Positions 8,313 to 18,810 of a DNA stretch of 64,000 nucleotides are shown here, piece by piece (the first letter of the stretch is position 1; every line of letters starts with the position of its first letter). The stretch spans positions 1 through 64,000 of the forward strand of contig CAVTSA010000005.1 in assembly GCA_963737225.1 (NCBI GenBank), written 5' to 3'. Position numbers and translations under genes: made by a program. The notes under the pieces are model-generated. The model was not told where the DNA came from. It saw nothing but the letters and a program-made list of their open reading frames with translations, and made no database searches. The stretch comes from CAVTSA01 sp963737225. Lineage in GTDB: Bacteria; Chloroflexota; Dormibacteria; Dormibacterales; Dormibacteraceae.

Positions 8313-8965
8313 GGGCGGTGAGTACGGACCGGCGTGATCGGGGGGCGGCCGTCGAACGCGCGCGAACTCGACTCCGGCTTACCGAGCCGGACCTCGGTGA
8401 TATCGCCGTCCGGCCAAATGCCGGATCACGCGGCCGGCCTCACGTGATCTTCGTCATCGGCGCCACGAAGCCCCGACCCTGCGCAATGCACTCTGCCGCG
8501 TGGCTCGGGCGCCGCCTGCGAGCTGAGATGCTGGTGGTCGCCGCGGTCAAGTACCGCCCCCCGCGCGACGACCTGGTTGATCTCCGGGTGGCACAGATGC
8601 GCGGTGTGGTGTGGGCGACCACAACGGACCTGGTCAGCGAAGGGGTCGATGCCTGTGGCCATCCGTGCGGACAGCCGGTATCGCTTGCAGTAGTTTGGTG
8701 CGCAGAGGGCAGGACTCCCCCTTCCTCACCCGCTGCGGGATGGCGATTCCCGGCGCTGGCTGGTCGAGGCTGGCCTCCCGACGGCCGCCCCGAGGGTTTT
8801 CGATCGCGCAACGGGAGCGGCCTGGTCCTGATACCAGTGGTCGGTCCATTCCGAGACGGTATCGATCATATCCACCAACGCATGTCCGTTGGCTGGGAAC
8901 CTGCCGACCGGGTAGGTGCCGAGGTACCCGTCCTCGCAGATGTTATCGAAGGGAAGCCGCCTTAG
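8309..8965 (+). CDS. Possible universal-stress-like protein, carboxy end unreliable
   Basis: GTG at 8309 overlaps the preceding stop; a second GTG at 8318 is possible. Residues about 43-110 (HVIFVIGATKPRPCAMHSAA, then WLGRRLRAEMLVVAAV) look like the first beta-alpha-beta unit of a UspA-type nucleotide-binding fold, though no ATP-binding G-x2-G-x9-G motif is visible. From about 8600 onward the opposite strand carries a formylglycine-generating-enzyme remnant. The last third of this frame is therefore probably antisense noise, and the protein was truncated by that rearrangement. A weak call kept because of the translational coupling. Confidence 0.35.
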   Translation: MRAVSTDRRDRGAAVERARTRLRLTEPDLGDIAVRPNAGSRGRPHVIFVIGATKPRPCAMHSAAWLGRRLRAEMLVVAAVKYRPPRDDLVDLRVAQMRGVVWATTTDLVSEGVDACGHPCGQPVSLAVVWCAEGRTPPSSPAAGWRFPALAGRGWPPDGRPEGFRSRNGSGLVLIPVVGPFRDGIDHIHQRMSVGWEPADRVGAEVPVLADVIEGKPP

Positions 8966-8986
8966 CAGGCTCGAACTACTCGCCAT
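8600..8986 (-). pseudogene. Formylglycine-generating enzyme (SUMF1/FGE), 3' remnant
   Basis: The minus strand encodes, in three successive frames, the carboxy-terminal ~110 residues of an FGE-sulfatase domain. They are CEDGYLGTYPVGRFPANG with DMIDTVSEWTDHWYQD (8850-8970), NPRGGRREASLDQPAPGIAI...VRKGES (8680-8800), and ATGIDPFADQVRCG (about 8620-8660). FGE oxidises the active-site cysteine of sulfatases to formylglycine in the presence of copper. The amino-terminal two thirds, including the catalytic core start, are missing, and the remainder has at least two frameshifts. It sits immediately downstream of and overlaps the arylsulfatase stop, so the pair was probably an arylsulfatase-FGE operon. 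Confidence 0.75.
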
Positions 8987-11284
8987 ACCTGACCTGAACG
9001 CGGTTGATTGTGCCGTTGAATTTGAACGGCTTCTTGTCGTAGTAGTCGGCTGACACCGGCGACCCGAGCGCGATGCCGATGTCGAGGCACTCGGTGGCGG
9101 TAAAGGCTATCGGCGTACTTATGGGTACGATGCCTTCGGCAACGACGTCGCCATTCACCTTCATCGCCACCTTGAGAGGCCCGCGTGGCAGTTGATTCGG
9201 CTCGACCAGGGTCGTTTCGATTTGAATCTTCGCCTCTCCGAACGCAAGCGCTTCCTGGGCGCGGATCTTCGTCCGCTGTATCTCGAAGAGGTTGTATTCG
9301 TAACAGAGGATGCCGTTCTCCACGAAGCATGTGAGTCCCGCTGAGAACCCGCCGAGCTTGTACAGCACGCCGTTGGCATCGGTGGGCATGACGGCGTCGA
9401 TGGTGACGACGTTGGGTCGGGTGCCAAGTTTCGGTGCGGAGAACTCCGGCACGCGGACGGTGTCGCCGAAGAAGGTCCACTCCGTATAGGGCGGCGCAGG
9501 CACGAACTCCGGGTGAAACAGCAGAATCCAAAACCCTCCGCCGATCGGAAGTGCCTTGTTCTTCGTGGCTTCGATAAGGAAGAGGTCCTTCATCTGGGCG
9601 ACCTTTCCAGGCATCTCCGCCGCGAGGTCGCGGGCCTGGGTCCAATCCTCCACCAGGTTGTAGAGCTCCCACGTGTCATTGTCCGGCGTCCACTCAAAGA
9701 TGCCGGGCGGCACTCCAGTAACCCAGGGGACTCGGGGGACCAAACGTGGAGGCCATCCAACCCTTGTGGTAGATGCCGCGGCTGCCCAGCGTCTCGAAGT
9801 ACTGAGTCTCCAATCGGCCCTCGGCCGTTGGGTCGTCAAAGGTGTAGGCCAGACTTACTCCGTCGATCGGGTCCTGGGGGACACCGCTGACCTCCAGCGG
9901 TGGTGTGATGCCGAGAAGCTCGTAGATCGTCGGCACGATGTCGTTGCAGTGATGGAACTGTGCCCGTACCGTCTCGTCGGCCTTGATCTTCGCCGGCCAG
10001 CGGACGCCCATCGGGTTACGCGTCGCCCCGAAGAACCCGGGCAAGCTCATGGTTGCCTTGTACGGAGTGGCGCCGGCCCAGGCCCATCCTGCGTGGTAGA
10101 TGGGGTCGGTCTTGGGCCCGCCGAGAGCATCGAGGCCGCCGATTTCCTCGAGCGCTGCCATCTGCTGCGCGATGGTAGTGGGGATGCCGTTGTGCGCAGC
10201 CAGCTCGCTGATCGTGCCGTTCTGACCCTGCGCCGATGGACCGTCGTCCCCCCAGATGTAGAAGATCAGCGTGTTCTCGCCGTAGCCGAGCTCGTCGAGC
10301 GTCGACGATGCGCCCGATCTGAACGTCACAGTGCTCAGCAAAGCCGGCGAGCACCTCCATCAGGCGGGCCTGGAAGGGTTTCTCGTTCTCTGGGATGCTG
10401 TCCCAGGACGGCATCTGCTCATGGGGCGGCGTGAGCTGGGCATCGGCGGGAATCCAGCCTTTTTCCTTGGCGCGGCCGAAGACGCGCTCACGGTAGGCAT
10501 CCCAACCATCGTCGAACTTGCCCTTGTACTTGTCGGCCCACTCCTTCGCGACATGGTGTGGGCCGTGAATGGCGCCGGCCGCCCAGTACATAAAGAGCGG
10601 CTTGTCGGGCTGCAAGGTCTTCTGCCTACGCATCCAGGCGATGGCGTCGTCCGCCAGATCCTCGCTGAGGTGGTAGCCCTCCTCTGGCGTCTTGGGCGGC
10701 GCGACGTAATCCAAGTTTCGAACCAGGGTCGGCTCCCAGTGCGACGTTTCCGCTCCAAGAAATCCGTAGAAGTACTCGAACCCGACGCCGGTAGGCCAGT
10801 TCTGGAACGGCCCAGCCGGGCCGGCCTCCTCGGCCGGCGTATTGTGCCACTTTCCCCACGCACCGGTCGCGTAGCCGTAATCCTTCAGCACTTCTGCCAC
10901 GAGCGCGCTGCTCTTGGGAATACGCCCGTAATAGCCCTCCCAGTCATTCGCAAACTCGGTGATGATGCCGGAGCCAACCCGATGATGGTTGCGTCCGGTT
11001 AGCAGCGACGCTCGAGTTGGCGAGCACAGCGCCGTGGTATGAAACCTGTTGTACGCAATTCCCTCGCGGACGATGCGATCCATCGTTGGGGTGTTGATCT
11101 CTCCACCGAAGGTGGACGGCTGGCCCGGGCCACCATCGTCGATCATCACGATCAGAATGTTCGGAGCATCTTCCGGAAGTCGGCGCGGCGTCACCCGTTG
11201 GCCGTACACCGACTCCTGCATAGTGCGGCCGGCAACACTGGCCGACGGTGTCGGCGGAAACGGAAGCGACTCCTGTTTTTCCAT
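8976..11284 (-). CDS. Cys-type arylsulfatase (two frameshifts)
   Basis: Sulfatase of about 768 residues when joined. ATG at 11284 is preceded by GGGAAGGA, better than the longer start at 11299. Features: ILIVMIDDGGPG near residue 45 (metal-binding Asp pair), CSPTRASLLTGRNHHRVG (C-x-P-x-R, the Cys that must become formylglycine), GKWHNTP, GAIHGPHH and a late IFYIWGDDG. The carboxy-terminal domain (9680-8976) is the beta-rich domain of large arylsulfatases ending in KFNGTINRVQVRYGE. Frames change near 10300 and at a run of five G (9734-9738). Removing one base from that run restores FGPRVPWVTGVPPG. All other positions are conserved, so inactivation is very recent or is a consensus error. Hydrolyses sulfate esters; location probably cytosolic, as no signal peptide is seen. 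Confidence 0.82.
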
Positions 11285-11399
11285 GCTGTTCCTTCCCATT
11301 TGTCTGTCCGTGCCCAGCGTGATCCGGTGGCCACGCTGGTGCGCGAGCCCGGCGCGGCCCTAGTGGACGACGATCCTCGTCCGTTCCTTGTTCGTCGGC

Positions 11400-11690
11400 G
11401 GGAGAGCGAGATGGTGCCCGAGGCGAGCTGTGCAGCCTTGCCGTTGGGGGTCCTGCCGCCGAGCATCTGCGCGACGGCCCCGCCCCGGCCGATGGTCGGC
11501 ATCGTGCCCTCGTTGCGCCACTTGAAGGGCTTGGGCTCCTTGTCCTCGAGCCACCGTGCGATGCGGTTGCGGACGTGCTCCGCGTGACTGCAGCGCGACC
11601 GAGCCCGGCTCCGGGAGGGTTTGCTGTGTCTTCCCGTCGCTGATCGCCTCCATCTCGCCGACAACGTACACCTCAGGATTAGGGGCCCGT
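11400..11690 (-). pseudogene. Type II NADH dehydrogenase-like protein, internal remnant
   Basis: Two overlapping minus-strand frames give YVVGEMEAISDGKTQQTLP, then after a frameshift EHVRNRIARWLEDKEPKPF with KWRNEGTMPTIGRGGAV. This is the conserved late part of FAD-dependent NDH-2 enzymes: the second GD-like FAD motif region, then the PF.Y...G.mA.IGR.aAV block. About 90 codons remain of a usual 400; the membrane-anchoring end is lost. It lies just upstream of the arylsulfatase and has no start. Confidence 0.6.
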
Positions 11691-11865
11691 GAGATCCCAA
11701 CCGATGGCGATGCGGTTGCCTAGTTCCAGCTCGAGCCTGAGGGAAGCACGCGGGTTAGGAAACCCACCGATTATTGGGATTTTGCCGGGATTTTGAATTC
11801 AGATCGAGGACCGCAGCCTGGTACTGCCCAAACACTGCCCAGCGTCCACTCTTTGTCGGCGTGCT

Positions 11866-12263
11866 ATGGTTGGGTCTATATCCGAGCCGGGCGCGTATCT
11901 TGACGTCGTGATGTCCGGGCTGAGCGCTGTACTGCAGACTGGCTCCCTCCGCGAGCTGGCGCCGATCCTCGGCGAGAACGTTTTCTGACAGGGGCCGGAG
12001 CCGGAACTCTCATGCAGGGGCCGCGAAGAGGTTCTGAGCGCCATGAGCGGAGGTGCGCCAGGGCCTCTTCGCTTGACCAAGGTGGAGGTTGATGAGGTGG
12101 GTGACCGGGTTGTGGTGAGCGTGGAGGGTCCGGGATTACCCGAAAACCCGGCGCTCGCGGCAGGGGCGCCCCGGACTCTTGGTTCACGTTCGCGGACGGA
12201 AGAGTCATCCGCATCGAAAGCTTCTCCAGTCGGGATGTCGCGTTGGTCCGCGGCATGGTTTGA
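11866..12263 (+). pseudogene. SnoaL-like (NTF2-fold) protein, nonsense and frameshift mutated
   Basis: From ATG 11866 the frame reads a SnoaL/NTF2-like fold: SISEPGAYLDVVMSGLSAV, LRELAPILGENVF, then a TGA where relatives have Trp, followed by QGPEPELSCRGREEVL, LRLTKVEVDEVGDRVVVSVE and, after a frameshift near 12170, DSWFTFADGRVIRIESFSSR with stop at 12261. The total of about 130 codons is a normal family length. The only defects are one G-to-A type nonsense change and one indel, so loss is recent. Function of the ancestor unknown. Confidence 0.6.
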
Positions 12264-12408
12264 TCTTCCAGGGAAGCTCGAGCTGGTGGCCAGTGTCGCA
12301 AGCGACGTACGGGCTGAGGCCGCACCGAGATCCGCGGCTCGCGCCCCGACCTGAGTGGGCCACGCCAAGTGGTGCTTGATATGACAGGGCCGAGCTGTTG
12401 GTGTCGGC

Positions 12409-12835
12409 TCAGATCGCCGCGAGCTCCTTCGCGGCCTTCTGCAGCCGGTCGAGATGGCCCTGGTAGAGGACCTCGTAGACGATCGACCCGTCGTCCTGCT
12501 CGTGCCGCCACGACTCCAGTACCTCGTAGCCGAGCACGGTCAGAGCGAGCGCGGTCCCAGTCGTACTCCTCCGCGGTCTCGTACCACTCGTGGGGCGCCA
12601 GATCGGGCATGCCCTGACCGTTGCGGTAGGCGTCGAACCAGGCCAGCTCCTGTGCCCGGCGTTCGTCGTCGCGGGCGTGCATCGCCGCCTCGATAGCCCT
12701 GACCAGCCGCTGCTCGCGCCGTGTGCGGCCGCGATTCCAAAGCCGGAGCAAGAGGTAGAGGAGCAGGCCGCCCAGGCTTACCACCAGGACCACCGGCAGC
12801 ACCAGGTCCAGCAGGAGCACCAGCCACTGGGGCAT
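12409..12835 (-). CDS. Small single-pass membrane protein (one frameshift)
   Basis: The first 35 residues (PQWLVLLLDLVLPVVLVVSL plus GGLLLYLLLRLWNRGR) form one long membrane helix and a basic stop-transfer. A charged cytoplasmic part with EQRLVRAIEAAMHARDDERR and HEWYETAEEYDWDRA follows. The frame breaks near 12545; the alternative frame continues ALTVLGYEVLESWRHEQDDG to a stop at 12409, giving about 141 residues. It is the last gene of the conjugation module by position. No family recognised. Confidence 0.5.
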
Positions 12836-13013
12836 GACGCCGCCAGGTTATCGCAAGGCGCCCAGAGTGACACCGAGATGGGCGTTCGTCGGGCGGTCGC
12901 GCCGCTGGCGGGCGCGCGGCTCGGCACCATGCGTCCCTTCCGCAGTGGACCCCGCGGTCAATGAGGCACTCCGGAACCAAGAAGGAATAGCAGGACCCCA
13001 TCCATCAACTGGA

Positions 13014-13938
13014 TCACGGCTCGATGAACCCCAGGACGTAGGAATCGTCGGAGGTGCGCTCGTCAACGATCCCCGTGCCCAAGTAGTTCATCTCGCTGAC
13101 CTCGAACTGGTTGGCCGATTGCACGCCGATTACTACGGCCACATGCCCGTAGCCGTCTGAGCCCGGATAGTTGGGGCCGTAGACCGCGATGTCGCCCGGC
13201 GCGGGAACTGACGAGTGACGCGACGTCGGCGAGTTGGCCCACCACTGCCAGGCATTGCCGGACCAGGAGACGGGCACGTTGAGCGCGGCCCACCAAGTGC
13301 ACTGACCGAATGGGAACCCGGCCGTGGAGTAGGGCGCGCCGGGCTCGACCGGCGTCAGCGACATCACCTTGATCCCATTCACCGCGGCCACCCCGCCCAC
13401 CACCGCCGTCGCGGCTGCAACCACCGCCTGCGCTGCCATACTGCGCCGCCCAAGACAGCACATCGGTCACGTAGCTCGCCAGGTGGTTGTAGGCGAAGAT
13501 CGCCTGTGAGAGCGTGGAGGGGCTCCCGCCTCCGTTGGCGCAGAGGAAGCGGGCGGCCGCGTCTGCGGCGTCCTGGATCGAGTTGATGTCGTCCTCGCCC
13601 GGAAGGTGATAGGCGGCGAACGTGGCGGGCATGAACTGCATCGGGCCCTCGGCGCCGGCGGCCGATACCTGGGCAGGATTCGTTCCGCCGCCCCCCTGGC
13701 CGGTCTCCACCTCGCCGATGCCGGCCAGAACGGTCCAGGAGAGCCCAGGGCAGAGCGTGGCAGCGTGCTGGTAGGCGAGCAGGTAGCTGGCCGGGACGGT
13801 CTTCAGGGCCAGCGAGCTGGGCTGCGGTTGTGGGTTGGAGCTCCCGCTCATGCTGGGGGCGCCCAGGAGGACGATGCTGCCGAACAACAGCGCCGCCGCC
13901 AGGCCAGCTGCCGCCACCGCGCCTGCGATCACCTTCAC
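13014..13938 (-). CDS. Bifunctional cell-wall hydrolase, lytic transglycosylase + CHAP (VirB1/CwlT role, one frameshift)
   Basis: GTG at 13938 overlaps the previous stop. Residues 1-30 are an uncleaved or signal-type membrane helix. Residues 55-165 form a lysozyme-like/SLT domain (PGLSWTVLAGIGEVETGQG, with E as the likely catalytic acid, then GAEGPMQFMPATFAAY). After a frameshift near 13440 comes a CHAP amidase domain: FGQCTWWAALNVP (catalytic Cys), then GHVAVVIGV (catalytic His). Joined length is about 307. It corresponds in position and role to CwlT of ICEBs1 and Orf14 of Tn916, which open peptidoglycan for the mating channel. Those carry NlpC/P60 instead of CHAP. Confidence 0.78.
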
Positions 13939-14409
13939 GGGTTCACCGTCGCGATCAGGTAACGGTCGTCCTGCTCGACCACGAAGACCTCCACCGCCTG
14001 TTCGCTCGCACCGATCAGCGCGTCGACGACGAAACCAAAAGAGCCACCAGTGGCCGGGCCTTCTGAGGTGGCGGTCACGTTGGCGACGGGAGTCCGGATT
14101 GGCGTCGACGCGCTCGCCTGCCGGGTCCAGGTTCTCGCCTCAGCCGGGGTGAGGTAGGGCAGCACGTCGCCGCCTTCGAAGTAGGCGGTGCCAAAGGCTA
14201 CTGCCGCCTCCCGGGCCGCGGCCTCGCTTGGCGCCGAAGAGACGTGCGCCGAGGCGATCCCGGGCGTGACTGTGGGTGTCGGTGCCGGCAGTCTCGCCGG
14301 CCGCTGGTAACCCCACACCACCGCCACGAACACAGCCTGTTGTGGCCACGATGGCTGTGACCAGGACGAGAAGCCGAGGGCAGCGGCCGAGCACTGCCAG
14401 CAGATTCAT
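13935..14409 (-). CDS. NTF2-like conjugal transfer protein, TcpC-related (one frameshift)
   Basis: The amino-terminal membrane anchor (MNLLAVLGRCPRLLVLVTAI) starts at 14409, overlapping the VirB6-like stop (ATGA). The frame breaks near 14335. The second frame has a Pro/Thr-rich linker and an NTF2-like domain (AAREAAVAFGTAYFEGGDVL, then YLTPAEARTW, and a final strand VEVFVVEQDDRYLIATVNP). TcpC/VirB8-type proteins share this fold and anchor the channel. Its place between VirB6 and the hydrolase fits an accessory channel subunit. Length about 158 when joined. Confidence 0.6.
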
Positions 14410-16381
14410 CGCTCGGGCCGCTCAACCCGCGGCGGCCGGGTCTTGGGCTTGACCCGCCTGACTGCAGTTTGCTGCTGCGCGGTGCCGTCACTGGCTTTGC
14501 GCCCTGGCGGAAGGCTCTTCTTGTCCTCCGCAGGAGGCACGCGTCGTGCCCGCCAGGCCTTGACGCCGCCCAGGGTCACGCGCCCCGTGCTCATCAGCAC
14601 CGACGGCTCGCCGCGCGCCACGTGGCGCAGCGGCACCTGCCCCGGAGAGGCTGGCGTCCCCAGCGCGTTCGCGACCGTGGCCTGCGTCCGCCGGCGGGCA
14701 GCGTCATGTACGCGCAGTGCGCCCTGACCGGCCTTCATCGCCCCAAGCGCGACCACGGCCGCGCCCGCGGTGGCGAAGTTCACCCCGGTTGCCGCGGCCG
14801 CGGTGCCGGCACCCTTCGTTACCGCTACCAGGGCTCCCGCCTTGCCCGCCGCCGCAGCCCCTTTCGCCGCCGTGCCACTCTTGGGGGCGCCCGCCCTGCC
14901 AGCGCCCATGGTCAGCACGCGGCGTCCGGTGTACGTGTTGATCGGGGTCGCCACCCACTGCCGTCCCCTGGACATCTGGCGGTGCGCCACATGACTGACC
15001 AAGCCCGTCTCCTCCACCCGCGGCGCCGGCGCCTGGGGACGGTGCCCGGGCGCCAGCGCCGCCGGTAGGCGGGCCACATGCCGACCGAAGTTGAAGAAGG
15101 TCTTGCGAAGCCAAACCGCAATCACGATCAGGCCCACATCGAGCAGGCCGACCGTTACGAGCCCCACGGTGCCCACCAAGAGCGCCACGGCACTCAGCAG
15201 CGCCAGCACCAGTACCAGATAGAGCGCCCCGACGGTGCTCACTGCCAGTCCCGCGACGATGCCGCCGAACCACGACATCAGCAGGCGCTGGCCGAAGCCG
15301 GGGATGGGCGCCAGCAGCCATACCGGCACCGTCAGGCAGACGAGCACGATCGCAGTGAGGGTGCCCACGATGACCGCCAGGGCAATCAGCAGCGTGAAGA
15401 TCAGCAGGATGCCACCGAGCAGGACCATGAAGAATCCGAAGACCGCCCTCGGCATCCCCCAGTTGCCGTCCGCCCACTGCTGGATCCACTGCGGCGCGGC
15501 CTGAATGTTCTGGTCGTAGCGGTTGGGCTGGCCGTCGTTCTTCTTCAACAGCTCGACGCCGAGCTGGTCGCCATTGACGGTCGGGTCGACGGTGCCGAAC
15601 TCGATCATGGTCCAGGGGTCGTAGACCGCGACCGTCCACAGCCTATTGGCGAGCAGCCGCACCTCGTAGTTCGCGTCTCCGCCCGGCTGCTCGTAGGAGC
15701 CCGGCGGCGTCCCGGGATCCTCTTGGGCAACGCCAACGACTATCGCGTTGGTGACACCATTGGCGAACTGGTCGGCGCCGTTCAGGTACGTGGACGGCGA
15801 GGCGAACAACTGCAGTGCCAGGCGACCGTCGAGGCCCGCCCAGAACAGTCCGGTGAGCCCGCGCAGGAAGCGCCGCATCACAAGCAGGGTCCAGCCAGCG
15901 ATGATCGCGGCCAGCAGCAGCACCAACGGCAGGTAGCGCTGGTACAGGCTGCTCGTCAGGCCTTGCGTGAACAGGTCCATCGCCAGCCCCAGTCGCGAGA
16001 CTCAGGTTCAGGCTGAACGACCACTCAACGATCCGCGTGGAGACGATGCCGAGCAGGTAGATGGCCGTGGCCTCGCTATCGGCCCAGCCGTTGCCAGCGT
16101 CGTTGATTACGTTGAGCCCGACCGACGTCGTGAGTCCAGCGTAGTCAAGCGGACCGTACTGTTCGAAGAGCATCGGCTGGCTGGAGCCCTGGATCGGGCG
16201 GCGGCTGCACCAGGGTGTTAATGCCGCCCTCGGCGTTCTGGGGTGGTTGCGCCGACGTTTCGGGCGCCGCTGTCGGGGTCGAAGGATTGGGCGGTGTGCC
16301 GGCAGCAAGCGCCGACTGGCCGACCAGCGTGAGCGCCAGGAAGGCGAAGATAGCGACCGCCCGCTGCAGGCGCGCCATCAC
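14406..16381 (-). CDS. VirB6/TrbL-like polytopic channel protein (two frameshifts)
   Basis: The start at 16381 (GTG) or 16379 (ATG) overlaps the VirB4-like stop. It has a signal peptide (RAVAIFAFLALTLVGQSALA), a Pro-rich stretch, then LFEQYGPLDYAGLTTSVGLN. The main part after 15980 contains at least eight long hydrophobic segments (YLPLVLLLAAIIAGWTLLV; GGILLIFTLLIALAVIVGTL; GALYLVLVLALLSAVALLVG) and an Ala/Gly- then Arg/Lys-rich cytoplasmic tail ending at residue about 655. Frames change near 16190 and 15990. Topology, size and the place just after the VirB4 ATPase fit TcpH/ConG (VirB6-type) of Gram-positive conjugation systems. Confidence 0.75.
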
Positions 16382-18810
16382 ACCGCCTCCTTGAATTCCT
16401 CGAAGCGCGCCCCGGGGGTTGTGTTAAAGGCTCGGATGATTTCGAGCCGCTCCAGGTCGATCTGCACCCGCCCCACGTTGCCGTCCAGGTCCCGCAGCAG
16501 GCACTCGGAGTAAGGCGGCGGCTTACCGGGCTGGACCTCCGGACCCAGGGACTGGATCAGCCGGACGTTCTCCTCGGTGGGGGCAATACGCAGCACTCGA
16601 CAGGCGGCCCTGGCCTCCGCCTCGTCCGGGAGTCGGAAGACCATCGCGATCGCCATGTTGCTGAGCAGCGTGTTCTGCTCTGACTGCGCGTCGCTCAGCA
16701 GGTGGGTGACGTTCTGGGAGGCGATGATCGGCGTCTCGTGCTTCTTGCGTCCCCGCAGCACCATGGCGTCGATGGTGCTGCGACCGTCGGGGTTCGCCAG
16801 CACCACGTGGGCGTCGTCGTAGAAGCTCAGCTTGGGGTGCTCGGGTCCTCCCACGTCGCTGATGCGGGAGGCGATCGCGACCATCCCGTGCATGGCCGCG
16901 GTGGCGATCCGGTGCTGCTCCGTCCACCGCTCAGGCGACACCTCGCGCTTGGGCAGCTTGAGCCCTCGGAACTGGAGCACGGTCAGCGCGTTGGCGAGGT
17001 CCAGGTGCTCATCCGACTTGCGGAACAGCATCCTCGCGACCGGCCAGCGCAGACATGAACTCGAGCACGTCGGCAGCTGCCCGGGCACCGGGCGTTGCAC
17101 CGTGCTCGCTGCGCAGCAGGCGAACCGCCCCCAGCAGGCTGGAGCTGCCCTCATGTAGGGCCGCCTCCTGGCTCACCGCCGCCAGGATCGCGGTCTTGAC
17201 GTCGGCCGGCTGGCCCCAGGGCAGCAGCGTCTGCAGCACCGTGCCCGCCAGCTGCGCGCCCTCGAATGGGTCGACCATGATCCGATACGGGTCGAGTGAC
17301 ACGTTCCCGCTCTGCCCGTCGTCGTCGAGCCAGATCTCGTTCACCCGACCCGCGCGCCGGCACAGCTCGAGGAAGCCGCTGCGGGCAGCCCTCGGGAGCC
17401 ACCATCGCCGCCGACGCCCCGCGCAGCCGGTCCCACCACACCGTCTTCATCGCGCAGACCGACTTGCCATGCCCGAGCACGCCGAAGATCCCGATCAGCG
17501 TCGGCTCGTTGCGGCGGCTGGCCAGGTGCGGGTCCAGGTGGACGGGCGTTCCGTCCTCGGCCTTCACGCCCAGGTAGGGGCCGATGTCGTCGCCCAGCGA
17601 GGTCGCCACCAGCGCCCCTGACGCGGCCAGGGTGTCCAGCGGCATCTCCTGGGTGTAGAGGTCGGAGAGCGCGAACGGCGTCCCCGGGATGCACTCCAGG
17701 AACAGCGCCCGCTGGTCGCCCGAGGGCACGTCGACGCGGATCTGGAGCTCGTCGTGGAAGTGGTCGACCGTGGTCTGGACGCGCTCTCGCAGCTGCTCAT
17801 CGGTGGACGCGGCGATCAGCAGCCGGGGCCAGACCCTGACGATCGAGCGGCGCAGCACCTTGACCGAGTGCTCGATGTCGTCGGTCTCCTGCATCTGCTC
17901 CTCGAGCGCCCGAGGGACGCTGAGGTCGGGGATCTCCCGGATGTGGTCGAACTGGTCGCGCACGCGCGAGGTGACGGCCTCGACGGCCTTGATCGCCTCC
18001 TGTCGGCCCAGCACCCGGTAGCGCGCCTGGAACTCGACCGGGAAATCGAGCTCCTCGTGCAGGTTCAGCCAGCAGGCGGCGTCATCCATGCGGTCCGGGA
18101 GGTAGGAGTACCCGAGCACGGCTACCCAGAACTGGCCCCCGTCGCGGCGCACCACGTGCAGGTGGTGGTACCCGTTCTCGACGTGAGCGCCGCTCAGGAG
18201 TTCGTGCGCCTCGCCGCCCCAGGCCGGCCGGTTGGGCTCGCCGAGCGGCATCGTGAGCGATCGCCAGTAGGTCCGGCGCAGCAGCCAGCGGATCTCGCTC
18301 GCCGACGCCGGCCGCGCCCCCAGCCCGCCCACCGAGACCCGGCGATACGCCCGCTCCGCGAGCCCCTTTACCTCTTCTAATGTGCTGTTGGTCCGGACGG
18401 GGGTCCTCCAGGCCGAGCCACCGGTCGCTCGTCTGAAGGAGCGACCGCATCGACGCTCTCCACGAAGTCGTCTTCTCGGTCGCCAGGCGCACGCCGAGAT
18501 AGACCTCCTTGCCACTGTCGTGGCCGGAGATCCGCTCCCCGGTCGAGTCCAGCTCCTCGAAGAAGCCGGGGTTGGGGTGGGGAGTGTCGGCCAGCAGTCG
18601 CAGCTTCCAGTCGTCGACGCCGTATGCCCGATGGACGCCGATCAGCTGGCAGTCCATCCCGCCCAGCGCCGCCAGCCGCTGCACCTCACGGTCCACCTGG
18701 GCCGACCACTCCTCATGACTCAGCAGCTCCTGCCGGTGCATCGTCAGCCGGAACCAGGCCGAGGGCCCGCCACGGTCATGGAACAGGAGCCCGTCTTCGA
18801 CGTAGAACAT
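16378..18810 (-). CDS. VirB4-like T4SS ATPase (three frameshifts)
   Basis: About 810 residues when joined; the ATG at 18810 shares a base with the upstream stop (TGATG). The amino-terminal half is the VirB4/ConE N-domain (FYVEDGLLFHDRGGPSAWFR, then EVYLGVRLATEKTTSWRASM). The Walker A GVLGHGKSVCAMK lies near 17450. Next come VNEIWLDDDGQSGNVSLDPY, LSFYDDAHVVLANPDG near 16830, and a sensor-like ETPIIASQNVTHLLSD. Frame changes are at a five-G run (18399-18403), near 17380 and near 17040; no other damage is seen. VirB4 ATPases power T4SS assembly and substrate transport at the inner membrane. Order TcpE-VirB4-VirB6 matches Tn916/ICEBs1 modules. Confidence 0.82.

Noticed and set aside
8660..8965. 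Carboxy-terminal half of the plus-strand frame at 8309-8965 as real protein
   Set aside because: The opposite strand carries the FGE remnant with several family motifs, so this part is most likely antisense.
15078..16016. 312-residue plus-strand open frame
   Set aside because: Antisense of the VirB6-like gene; its composition (Gln, His, Arg-rich) is that of a shadow frame.
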